Of a stretch of 64,000 nt of DNA, positions 33,971 through 42,230 are shown in pieces; the stretch's first letter is position 1; every line of letters begins with the position of its first letter. The stretch is from Clostridium sp. DSM 17811 (lineage in GTDB: Bacteria; Bacillota; Clostridia; Clostridiales; Clostridiaceae), in contig NZ_JAHLDU010000008.1 in NCBI RefSeq assembly GCF_018861905.1, positions 124,001 to 188,000 on the forward strand. Reading direction: 5' to 3'. The notes beneath the pieces are model-generated. The model worked only from the letters and a program-made list of their open reading frames with translations, was not told where the DNA came from and did no database searches. The translations under genes and the position numbers were made by a program.

Positions 33971-35200
33971 AAATATGTTAATTTTCAATGACCCAAGTAC
34001 TGTAACCATCAAAACTAGTGCCACGAAACCACAACCGAAAAATCCTAAATTAGGTCCAAATTTTTCTGTAATGGTGCCTGCAAAAAGATTCCCAAGAGGA
34101 GTGGTTCCATTATTAGCCAAGGAATAAACGCTCATTACTCTACCCCTGTAATCATCACTTGTGTTTAACTGGATTGTTGAATTTACTGAAGTTGAAAAAG
34201 CTACAGTGAAAAACCCGACTAATGCAAGCATTACAGAAGATATTAAGTAAGAATGTGTAAATAGCAAAACAGTTTGAGACAAACAAACTAATATTGAACT
34301 ACCATAGAGTAATTTCTTATTTGGACCTTTTCTAGTTGTAGTTATAACGGTTAAAGCGGCGATAAGAGAACCTACTCCCATGACTGATAAAAGAGTACTA
34401 TATCCACCAGCTCCTTGATGTAGAACTATTGTAGAAAAGACAGGAATAATGACATCAGAATTCATAGAGAAGGTTCCTACTGCAAACATGGATAACACTG
34501 CTGCTAAAATTGTTTTATTTGATATAATATATTTTAAACCCTCAGAAATACCTAAAAATATGTTACCACTTTGTTTTCTTATATATGAATGAGTTGGTTT
34601 AATCAAAACTATACCTATAATTACAGCTATAAAGCTTAAACCATTAAAAAAGAAGCACAGTGCGGTTCCAAAACGTATCATTAAATAGCCTGCAATTGCG
34701 GGTCCTATAATTCTTGCCATATTAAATACAGAGGAATTTAGTCCAATGGCATTTATTATGTTTTTCTTTTCAACCAATTCTGGTATAAAAGATTGTCTTG
34801 TAGGCATATCTAGCGTATTTACAAAACCCATTATGATTGCAATAACAAGTACGTGCCAATAGTGTACTTTACCACTCCATACTAGAAAGGATAGTGTAAA
34901 TGCTAGCATCATTAAAATGCTTTGAGTAAATATAAGCACTTTTTTCTTGTTAAATCTATCTATAAACACACCTGCAAATAGAGAGAAGAAAAGAACGGGG
35001 GTAAATTGGGCCACACCTAAAAGCCCTAATAATAATGGGGATTTTGTAATACTATATACTAACCATTGCTGAGCTGTTCGCTGCACCCAAGTGCCGAGTA
35101 GAGATATACACTGTCCGGTCCAAAAATACATAAAGTTTTTTTCCTTAAGTGCTGGAAAAGTATTACCTAAATTTCTTCTAACTACAGATAAGCTACTCAT
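33947..35200 (-). CDS. MFS transporter (EntS-like)
   Basis: The 417-residue protein has 12 predicted helices. The N-terminal FWTGQCISLLGTWVQRTAQQWLVYSITKSP and the loop GVFIDRFNKKKVLIFTQS are hallmarks of the MFS_3/EntS branch of exporters for siderophores or drugs. GGGAG lies before the ATG. A 12-bp perfect inverted repeat in the upstream region (35303-35331) is a candidate regulator site. Substrate cannot be told from sequence. Confidence 0.85.
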   Translation of the reverse strand: MSSLSVVRRNLGNTFPALKEKNFMYFWTGQCISLLGTWVQRTAQQWLVYSITKSPLLLGLLGVAQFTPVLFFSLFAGVFIDRFNKKKVLIFTQSILMMLAFTLSFLVWSGKVHYWHVLVIAIIMGFVNTLDMPTRQSFIPELVEKKNIINAIGLNSSVFNMARIIGPAIAGYLMIRFGTALCFFFNGLSFIAVIIGIVLIKPTHSYIRKQSGNIFLGISEGLKYIISNKTILAAVLSMFAVGTFSMNSDVIIPVFSTIVLHQGAGGYSTLLSVMGVGSLIAALTVITTTRKGPNKKLLYGSSILVCLSQTVLLFTHSYLISSVMLALVGFFTVAFSTSVNSTIQLNTSDDYRGRVMSVYSLANNGTTPLGNLFAGTITEKFGPNLGFFGCGFVALVLMVTVLGSLKINIFSNAKDKK

Positions 35201-35302
35201 TAATATCTCCCTTTTCAGATAAAAACTTTTTTTATTAACAGTTCAAATTCATAATCATAATATGCTTTGGTTTTAATAAATTAAATTTTACATTTGACAA
35301 CA

Positions 35303-35331
35303 TATTATTAATATAACTAATATTAATAATA
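35303..35331. promoter_or_regulatory. Perfect 12-bp inverted repeat between MFS and GNAT genes
   Basis: TATTATTAATAT and its exact complement flank AACTA. A TTGACA hexamer (35294-35299) lies just left, with TAATAT (35318-35323) 18 bp on, so the dyad covers a possible rightward promoter. It could be a dyad operator for the divergent pair. The rest of 35201-35457 shows nothing clear. Confidence 0.45.
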
Positions 35332-35457
35332 GTACTGGCATTAATATTAGTCAATTAATTGAAAATTATAAATTGTAATTATAAAACATATATGGTATTT
35401 TAAAATTGACTGTATATTAATATAAATAAATTATTCATATAAAAAGGAGATTAGAAA

Positions 35458-36345
35458 ATGTCAGAAAAAATATTAAATCAAACTATTTGTTTAAAACAAT
35501 ACATATCAGAAAGGGAGTATAAAGAAATAAATCAACTAGAAGTACTTTGTAGTTTGAAAGACAAAACCAATTTAAAATTAGAATTAGATTATAAAGTAAG
35601 TGTAACCAAAAATGATTATATAGGTTTAAAGGAAATTAATGAATATTTATATTATGTAGAAGATGTTTTAGTGGCCTACCTTGGTATTTCAAGCTTTGGA
35701 GGTAATAATGGTGAAATTAACGGTATGACTCATCCAGACTTTCGTAGAAAAGGCTTATTTACAAAGCTTTTTAAACTTGCAACAGAGGAGTGCCAGAAAA
35801 GAAACTTTAATAATATATTTTTATTATCAGATGGTAAATCTAGATCGGGAACCTTTTTTATAAAGGCTGTATGTGGGAAATATGATTTTTCAGAGTATAG
35901 AATGAAGTTATTTAACAAAACTATTTTAGAAAACATAAATTCAATCAGTTTAAGAAAAGCTGAGAAAGCAGACAAAAGGGAAATAGCGAGACAAAATGCA
36001 ATATTTTTCTATGGTTCAGAAGAGGGTGAAAGTTTTCCAGAGGAAGAGGAAATCATAAATATGACAACATATATGATTGAATTAAATAAAGCTATTATAG
36101 GTAAAATTAGGATAGAACATAGCGATAATTCTGCCTTTATATGTGGCTTTGGAATATTGCCAAATTTTAGAGGTAAAGGTTATGGGAAACAAGCTTTAAA
36201 AGAAGTTTTACGTATAATTAAGGAAGAAAACATAAGTGATGTAGAGTTGGATGTGGAATCTAAAAACAACACTGCACTTAATTTATACAAAGTTTGTGGC
36301 TTTGAAGAAATGTCTGTAATGAATTATTATAGGGTTAGCATATAA
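35458..36345 (+). CDS. Tandem GNAT N-acetyltransferase
   Basis: The 295-residue protein has two GNAT folds. The first (about 60-150) holds MTHPDFRRKGLFTKLFKLATEE; the second (about 165-295) holds ILPNFRGKGYGKQALKEVLRII and LDVESKNNTALNLYKVCGFEE. Both acetyl-CoA loops (R/Q-x-x-G-x-G/A) look intact in the second copy; the first reads RRKGLF. The acceptor is unknown. AAAGGAG precedes ATG. Confidence 0.83.
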   Translation: MSEKILNQTICLKQYISEREYKEINQLEVLCSLKDKTNLKLELDYKVSVTKNDYIGLKEINEYLYYVEDVLVAYLGISSFGGNNGEINGMTHPDFRRKGLFTKLFKLATEECQKRNFNNIFLLSDGKSRSGTFFIKAVCGKYDFSEYRMKLFNKTILENINSISLRKAEKADKREIARQNAIFFYGSEEGESFPEEEEIINMTTYMIELNKAIIGKIRIEHSDNSAFICGFGILPNFRGKGYGKQALKEVLRIIKEENISDVELDVESKNNTALNLYKVCGFEEMSVMNYYRVSI

Positions 36346-36421
36346 TAGTTTCAAATATTTTATGACAAATTTATAAAAAATCGTATAATAATGATTTGAA
36401 AATGTAGAGGAGAGAATTAAT

Positions 36422-37117
36422 TTGAAAACAATTGGTTTAATAGGTGGAATGAGCTGGGAATCATCACTTGAATATTACAGAATTATAAATCAAACAGTCA
36501 AATTAAAATTAGGAGGACTTCATTCGGCACAATGCTTAATGTATTCAGTAGATTTTGAAGAAATAGAAGTATTACAGCATGAAAATAAATGGGATGAATT
36601 AACTAATATTATGGTTAATGCTGCTGAAAAGCTTAAAAATGGCGGTGCTGATTTTATTATAATATGTACTAATACAATGCATAAAATGGCAAGTGATATA
36701 GAGAATAAAGTAGGAATAAAAGTTTTACATATAGCCGAGGTAACAGGTGAAAAAATAATTGAAAAGGGAATGAAAAAGGTAGGATTACTTGGAACTAAAT
36801 TTACTATGGAACAAGATTTTTATAAACAAGTGCTAAAGAGGAAATGTAATATTGATGTAATTATTCCAGATGAAAATGAGAGAGAAATCATTCATGAAAT
36901 TATTTATAATGAATTATGTAAGGGTATAATAAATGAGGCTTCAAAGGAAAAATATATAAGTGTTATAAAGAACTTAGCATTGAAGGGTGCTGAGGGAATA
37001 GTGCTAGGGTGTACAGAAATACCTTTATTGATAAAGCAAGAAGATGTTAATATACCAGTTTTTGATACAACAACAATACATGCTATCTCTGCGGTTGAAT
37101 TTGCTTTAGAGAAATAG
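36422..37117 (+). CDS. Aspartate/glutamate racemase family protein
   Basis: The 231-residue protein matches cofactor-free Asp/Glu racemases: MKTIGLIGGMSWESS at the start, the first catalytic cysteine in CTNTMHKM and the second in GCTEIPLL, at the usual spacing. It makes D-aspartate or a related D-amino acid. TTG at 36422 is the start, with GAGGAGAG 7-8 bases upstream. It follows the acetyltransferase gene by 76 bp. Confidence 0.88.
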   Translation: MKTIGLIGGMSWESSLEYYRIINQTVKLKLGGLHSAQCLMYSVDFEEIEVLQHENKWDELTNIMVNAAEKLKNGGADFIIICTNTMHKMASDIENKVGIKVLHIAEVTGEKIIEKGMKKVGLLGTKFTMEQDFYKQVLKRKCNIDVIIPDENEREIIHEIIYNELCKGIINEASKEKYISVIKNLALKGAEGIVLGCTEIPLLIKQEDVNIPVFDTTTIHAISAVEFALEK

Positions 37118-37263
37118 GCTACAAATTATTGTGATGTTACCATATATATTAAAAAAAAATATTAAACAGGTCCTAGCAAAACTGCTAGAATCTTTGACTT
37201 TGGCAAAAATGGATTTGAACTCGTGGCTGGTGACTCTTGCAAAGGATTGTATAAGAGGAGATC

Positions 37264-38643
37264 TTAATCGCCTCTTATCTTTATCATAACATTCATACTG
37301 AATTTATTCTTTTCTAGTACTATGTCCATAATTCCATCATATTTTTTAATAGCCATTTTTATATTAGAAATTCCAATACCATGATTACGTTTATCCAGTT
37401 TAGTACTGGTAATTTGGTTTTCACTATATTGAAGTTTACCCGTAGTAGTATTTGAAACTTCAATAATCAAGTACATACCTCTAATATAAGATTTAACCGC
37501 AATTACTTTATCGATAGTATTATCTGTGATTTTTCTGCAAGCCTCTATTGCATTATCTAAAGAGTTACCTAAAATCACACATAAATCTATAGGTTGAAAC
37601 AAGCTTTCCGTAGGAAGTATAAAATCACATATAAATTCTATTCCTTCCCCTTGTGCAATATTGTATTTTTCATTTATTACTGCATCAGATATAGAATTGC
37701 CTGTCTTAATTTTAAAATCTAATTTACTTACAGTATTCCCTATATTATTCAGATATTTTTTTATTTCTTCAATATTGTTGTCTTCAGTCAAAGATTTTAA
37801 ACAAGCAAGATGATTGTTTAAATCATGGATTACACTGCTTATGCCACTATAAAATTGTGCTATATTTTTGCTATGTTCTAACTGCAGCTTAAATTGTTGT
37901 TCCATAATCATATTTCTTTGTTTTTCATCTTCTCCTTCTAGCATTTTTTTAAAGGTATAAGCAGTAATTACTATAGAAAATAGCAATGTAAAGCTTACAA
38001 AGGGCAACGCATAATAAATTTTAGGGAATAGGTAAGGTAAATAATATTGTTTATCTCCAATTTTAATAGTTTGAATCATAAAAAAAATAATTGCTAAGCT
38101 ATAACTTGCTAAGCAGGGAATGAGTAAATATAAACTTTGATATATATTTATTGATTTTTCTTTTAAATTTAAGAACTTACAAATATTTTTTAAAAATAGA
38201 AAGAGCGCTATATAGCGTATGCTATCAGTGACCACATTTTTTGTGAAATAGAGTATCACATTTTCACGAAATAATATATTCATATTACTTACCATAGGAA
38301 TCAATCCGAAATCAAAAGTTAAGAAACTTAAGCTAATTAGTAATAGTATGGTATCATTTACAAGAACAGCATAAAGCTTTATGAAAAAATCACCATTACA
38401 TAAAATGTAAATAATAATAAACCAAACCACATTATATATAAGTATTCGCCATATTAATCCCTGTAGTTTCATACTAAAAAAGTCTATTGCCGTTATAAAT
38501 GCAAAACCCAAGATGAATCTCCAAGCTTTATTTTTAAATCCTAAAAAATTCTTATAAAAGTAGTATTCAACTACATATTGCAAAGGTAGGACACAGTATA
38601 TAGATAAAAGATTAGCTATTTGAAATATTTGCTGATTTTCCAT
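37264..38643 (-). CDS. AgrC-like GHKL sensor histidine kinase
   Basis: The 459-residue kinase has six or seven membrane helices (about 5-230), a coiled linker, a GHKL-type phospho-acceptor region with HDLNNHLACL and an HATPase domain (LGNSLDNAIEAC, NHGIGISNIK). This is the AgrC/ComD-like layout used to sense peptides. It begins 2 bp after the response regulator gene. No agrB or agrD candidate is seen near it, so its signal is unknown. Confidence 0.83.
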   Translation of the reverse strand: MENQQIFQIANLLSIYCVLPLQYVVEYYFYKNFLGFKNKAWRFILGFAFITAIDFFSMKLQGLIWRILIYNVVWFIIIYILCNGDFFIKLYAVLVNDTILLLISLSFLTFDFGLIPMVSNMNILFRENVILYFTKNVVTDSIRYIALFLFLKNICKFLNLKEKSINIYQSLYLLIPCLASYSLAIIFFMIQTIKIGDKQYYLPYLFPKIYYALPFVSFTLLFSIVITAYTFKKMLEGEDEKQRNMIMEQQFKLQLEHSKNIAQFYSGISSVIHDLNNHLACLKSLTEDNNIEEIKKYLNNIGNTVSKLDFKIKTGNSISDAVINEKYNIAQGEGIEFICDFILPTESLFQPIDLCVILGNSLDNAIEACRKITDNTIDKVIAVKSYIRGMYLIIEVSNTTTGKLQYSENQITSTKLDKRNHGIGISNIKMAIKKYDGIMDIVLEKNKFSMNVMIKIRGD

Positions 38644-38645
38644 GG

Positions 38646-39347
38646 TTACTGCTCCTCATTTTTTAAATAGTACATAAATTTCCTGGAGAAATCAGCTGAC
38701 TTATATTTTGATAAATAAATTTTTTCACAGTTTCTTAAAGTAATGGAGCCGCTATCAAAGCTTTGAACATATTTTAAATTCACAATATAACTCTTATGAC
38801 ATCTAAAAAAATCGCACCCTTGCAGTTCATGTTCCATGTTAGATATTTTATAATAATATTCAATTACATTATAGGTGGTATGCACCTTTAATTTTCTTTG
38901 TTCTGATTCTATGTACAGTATATCTTTAATAAAAATCTTATTTAGATTACCCATAATTTTTGTAATAATAAATTTATCATTCTTCTCAAACTGTGTTAAA
39001 GCAGAACGTAAAATTTCTTTGAACTTTTCTTCTTGAACTGGTTTTAAAATATAATGAAAAGCTCTTACGTCAAATGCCTCAAATACATAGCCTTTAAAAC
39101 CTGTTATAAATATAATGACTGAAATTTCATTTATAGACCTAATTTTTTTAGCGACTTCTATTCCAGTAAGTCCATTCATTTGGATATCTAAAAAGTACAT
39201 ATCAAATTTTTTTATACTAAGAAGTAATTCTTCTCCGCTACTAAATTCAGATATGTCATATTGCTCTTTATTTAGATTTCTTTCAAGCATTTTCACCAAG
39301 TCTTGTCTTTGATTTTGATCATCTTCACAAACAGCTATTTTCAACAT
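38646..39347 (-). CDS. LytTR-family response regulator (AgrA-like)
   Basis: The 233-residue protein has a receiver domain (CEDD, phospho-acceptor Asp in FLDIQMNGLTG, Lys in LKPV) and a C-terminal LytTR DNA-binding domain (KIFIKDILYIESEQRKL, FFRCHKSYIVNLKYV). This family binds direct repeats through beta strands. GAGGTG lies before the ATG. It is co-directional with the kinase and with the upstream 277-aa gene, 37 bp away. Confidence 0.88.
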   Translation of the reverse strand: MLKIAVCEDDQNQRQDLVKMLERNLNKEQYDISEFSSGEELLLSIKKFDMYFLDIQMNGLTGIEVAKKIRSINEISVIIFITGFKGYVFEAFDVRAFHYILKPVQEEKFKEILRSALTQFEKNDKFIITKIMGNLNKIFIKDILYIESEQRKLKVHTTYNVIEYYYKISNMEHELQGCDFFRCHKSYIVNLKYVQSFDSGSITLRNCEKIYLSKYKSADFSRKFMYYLKNEEQ

Positions 39348-39384
39348 AGAAACACCTCAGCTTTTATTATAACATGAATTATTT

Positions 39385-40218
39385 TTAAGCTGTAGCGTCT
39401 ACATTCTGGCCATCATGCGTGGCATTCTCAGGCATATTATCATTATAATACTGAATATTTTTAACAATTTGTTGTTGCTGTGGTGATAATTTATCTTCAC
39501 CTTTTATATTAACAGTGCTTTTATTTTGTTTATTTTTATCAATTACCTCATTAGAAGTGGTTTTTTCTCTAATATCCTTAAGGCCATTGTTTATGGTACT
39601 TAAGTTGTTTCCAATATTTTCAGCAATATTGACCATTTGATCCGCTAATTTTGCAACTTGTTTTTTTTTGGCAATGGGGTTTAGTCCTCTCCCTATATCT
39701 AGCTTTATTTCACTTTCCAAAACATTTGTTTCTCCTGTCATAGACTTTTTTTCAGAAGATAGAACATGGATTTTTGCTAGATTCCCTGAAAGGTTTAACA
39801 GGCTGTCCATCTGATCACAAACAACATCTGTTTTTATATTATTAGAAGAATTAGTCTTTGATTTTTCTTTTTTCTTTTTAGTTTCCTTACTTTTTTCATC
39901 GGTATCAAGAAGCTTGCGCTGATCTTCCATCTGAATTTTACTTATTTGTGCATCAATTTTTTTAATTTGACTATCGATATTTTCCAATTTATCTTTTATT
40001 GAAGATATGCTCTCACCACTTTTTAAAGCTCGATCTACAAGATCATTTTTACTGTCTGTTAAATTTTGTTTTTGCTTCATTAGTTGGTCCAATATTTTAT
40101 TTTTATTAGTTCCTCCCAAAGATGAATTTCTATTTTTCTTTATATTATTTGATTTTTCAGTTTTCGCTATATTATCCTTAGAAGCAGGACTTGTAGTTAA
40201 TGAATTAGAAATATTCAT
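39385..40218 (-). CDS. Coiled-coil hypothetical protein (277 aa) upstream of LytTR system
   Basis: I do not recognise a family. The protein is very hydrophilic, Lys/Asn/Ser-rich, with a strong coiled coil (about 45-125: KILDQLMKQKQNLTDSKNDL and onward), a second helical part (about 130-230) and a polar tail ending in NVDATA. It has one cysteine and no signal peptide or membrane segment. Its N-terminus and Asn-rich style loosely recall the flagellin-like protein at 32869. AGGGAGG precedes ATG. It is the first gene of a likely operon with the LytTR regulator and the AgrC-like kinase, so it may be the system's output or partner. Confidence 0.6.
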   Translation of the reverse strand: MNISNSLTTSPASKDNIAKTEKSNNIKKNRNSSLGGTNKNKILDQLMKQKQNLTDSKNDLVDRALKSGESISSIKDKLENIDSQIKKIDAQISKIQMEDQRKLLDTDEKSKETKKKKEKSKTNSSNNIKTDVVCDQMDSLLNLSGNLAKIHVLSSEKKSMTGETNVLESEIKLDIGRGLNPIAKKKQVAKLADQMVNIAENIGNNLSTINNGLKDIREKTTSNEVIDKNKQNKSTVNIKGEDKLSPQQQQIVKNIQYYNDNMPENATHDGQNVDATA

Positions 40219-40452
40219 ATGTAATCCTCCCTATACTATATTTTAGGATGTATTTATATGAAATAATTATTTAAATAATAACATAAATAATCCCGTCAAT
40301 GATTGTATCGTAATAAATGCTAGATAGTTTATTGTATTGTATTAACAGGTGCTTAAAATGTAATGAATAGATTTTATATCACCTGTTTCATATGCGAATA
40401 AAACGATATATAATTAAATTGAGATTAAAAAAACTGTATTAGGAGGAATAAT

Positions 40453-41202
40453 ATGAAAATACAATTATTGGGGAACTGTACAATATTATTATCAAGTAAA
40501 AATTCACAAATATTGTTCGACCCATATTTTAATAATTTTGGGAATCTATTATATAAAAGAACTACTAATGTTTCCAATTATTATAAAGATATTAAGCATC
40601 TAGATGCAATTCTACTTAGTCATGATCATTTTGATCATATGGATATTAAGTTTTTGAGCAAATTTAAAGATAAATGTAGTATATATGCTCCGAAGTGGTC
40701 ATTAAAACCACTAATATTTAGGAGTAAGCCAGTTTGGATAGGTGATAAATTTGTTGTTGGCGATTTTTCAATAACTGTTGTACGGGCTAATCACATATGT
40801 CCAGCGGTTGGATATATCATTAAGTCAGAGGATTTAACATTATATTTTGCTGGCGATACTTATTATGGGAAATTTATGAAAGATATATCTGAAAAGTATA
40901 CAATTAATATTGCAATGTTACCTATAACACATTATCTTCCTCCAATGACGATGGGAGAAAGAGGTGCATTATTATGTTTAAGAGAGTTAAATCCAAGATT
41001 TTTAATACCAATGCATCAAGATATTATTCAAAGATTTCAATTCGCTAATTCAACAATAGCCATAAACGAGTTAAATGATAAAATTAGGTCGAAAAAATTA
41101 TCAACTAAATTAATTCATTTGAACAATGGAGAAATTTTCAATATAAACAGTAATGAAATAGAAAATAAAAAAGCTATTTCAACCTTTAAAAGATTGGAAT
41201 AG
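40453..41202 (+). CDS. Metallo-beta-lactamase-fold hydrolase (UlaG-like)
   Basis: The 249-residue protein has the zinc motif SHDHFDHMD (HxHxDH), a following His in VRANHICPAVG, Asp in FAGDTYYG and a final His in PMHQD, as in UlaG-like lactonases and related hydrolases. It begins MKIQLLGNCTILL, a typical beta-strand start. AGGAGGAA precedes ATG. It is monocistronic with its own terminator. The substrate is unknown. Confidence 0.85.
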   Translation: MKIQLLGNCTILLSSKNSQILFDPYFNNFGNLLYKRTTNVSNYYKDIKHLDAILLSHDHFDHMDIKFLSKFKDKCSIYAPKWSLKPLIFRSKPVWIGDKFVVGDFSITVVRANHICPAVGYIIKSEDLTLYFAGDTYYGKFMKDISEKYTINIAMLPITHYLPPMTMGERGALLCLRELNPRFLIPMHQDIIQRFQFANSTIAINELNDKIRSKKLSTKLIHLNNGEIFNINSNEIENKKAISTFKRLE

Positions 41203-41209
41203 CTTTTTT
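41167..41209 (+). terminator. Terminator overlapping the end of the hydrolase gene
   Basis: AAAAAAGCTATT pairs with AATAGCTTTTTT; the right arm includes the stop codon, and the T run follows directly. Confidence 0.75.
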
Positions 41210-41244
41210 ATATAACCAACAACCTGGCTTACGGGTGGATTGGT

Positions 41245-41646
41245 TTATATATATAGTGAGAATGTTTCAGGCTGAGCTGTAAAAGAAGAAATAGTAGCTG
41301 TTCCTTTTGTAAAGTATAAAACTGCAAAAATTCCATCATCAATGTTATACATAGTTTTTAAAGATGGAACAGCTTGAAGTGCCAATTCTTTTACTTCACG
41401 TCTCTCATCATTTGCGACTTCTCCAGTAACACGAATCCATTGTCCTTTTTTATTCATACCAGACATCTCAACTTTAGGATTTTCTAACATTTGTTTAAAA
41501 CATTTTTTTGTGTTGTTTGTGACAATGTACAATTTTTCTTCATATTCAAAAACAGCACCAAATGGTCTAACTCTTGGTTGGTTACCTTCAGTAGTTGCTA
41601 AGTAAAAAATACCACTTTCTTGTAAAAATTCTAATGCTTTATTCAT
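41245..41646 (-). CDS. Pyridoxamine 5'-phosphate oxidase-fold flavoprotein
   Basis: The 133-residue protein has the split-barrel PPOX fold: LQESGIFYLATTEGNQPRVRPFG, YIVTNNTKKCFKQM and VEMSGMNKKGQWIRVTGE. Such proteins bind FMN or F420-like flavins and act as small reductases. ATG at 41646 has GAGAGGAG upstream. It is divergent from an HxlR regulator, the usual pairing for this class. Confidence 0.85.
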   Translation of the reverse strand: MNKALEFLQESGIFYLATTEGNQPRVRPFGAVFEYEEKLYIVTNNTKKCFKQMLENPKVEMSGMNKKGQWIRVTGEVANDERREVKELALQAVPSLKTMYNIDDGIFAVLYFTKGTATISSFTAQPETFSLYI

Positions 41647-41771
41647 AATTGTTGCTCCTCTCATATATGTGTGTTAAGATTGATTACACACTAATAATAC
41701 CATGTATATCTAAAATAACAAGTACGATCTTTTGTTAATGTTAGTATATAAAAGATACTATGGAGGGAACT

Positions 41772-42110
41772 ATGATGGAGAGTAAAAATAGTCTTTTTGG
41801 GAAATGCCCATATTTTACAGCGCAAAAAATATTTTCGGGAAAATGGTCAATACTAATTTTGTATCATTTGAGTGATGGAGCATTACGGTATGGCGAGTTA
41901 CAAAGAGGAATAGGCGATATAACACAGGCTACATTAACAAAGCAATTAAGAATGTTAGAAGATTATGGATTGATTAGTCGACATGTTTATTCGGAAATTC
42001 CACCAAAGGTGGAGTATTCACTAACAGACCTAGGAAAAGCGTTCGATCCAGTATTAGAACAGTTTAGAATTTGGGGAGATAAGTATATTGAATCGCTTAA
42101 AAATGAATAG
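41772..42110 (+). CDS. HxlR-family transcriptional regulator
   Basis: The 112-residue winged helix has the family signature CPYFTAQKIFSGKWSILILYHLSDGALRYGELQR and LTKQLRMLEDYGLISRHVY...PPKVEYSLT. A single Cys near the N-terminus (CPYF) is the redox/electrophile-sensing position in relatives such as YodB. ATG at 41772 is 4-5 bases after GGAGGG; an ATG at 41760 lies before the RBS. It probably represses the divergent PPOX gene. Confidence 0.88.
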   Translation: MMESKNSLFGKCPYFTAQKIFSGKWSILILYHLSDGALRYGELQRGIGDITQATLTKQLRMLEDYGLISRHVYSEIPPKVEYSLTDLGKAFDPVLEQFRIWGDKYIESLKNE

Positions 42111-42230
42111 GTATAAAAAAGCAATAAAACATACTATTAGTATATAATATAACATATTTATAATGCAATTGACAGTTAATGGGCGGTATGCTATTCTTTT
42201 ACCAAGTATGTAAAAGGGTAGGTGAGAACA

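Noticed and set aside
37190-37225. A minus-strand GTTCAAATC, the T-loop consensus of tRNAs, followed by CCA-like sequence
   Set aside because: The flanking T-stem does not pair and no anticodon arm could be found, so no tRNA is called; an old tRNA fragment cannot be excluded.
40345-40390. Inverted repeat AACAGGTG...CACCTGTT before the metallo-hydrolase
   Set aside because: The loop is about 28 bases long and there is no T run; likely chance or a weak operator, not called.
37264-40452. agrB/agrD quorum-sensing genes next to the AgrCA-like pair
   Set aside because: No short AgrD-like peptide or AgrB-like membrane protease could be found in any frame around the operon.
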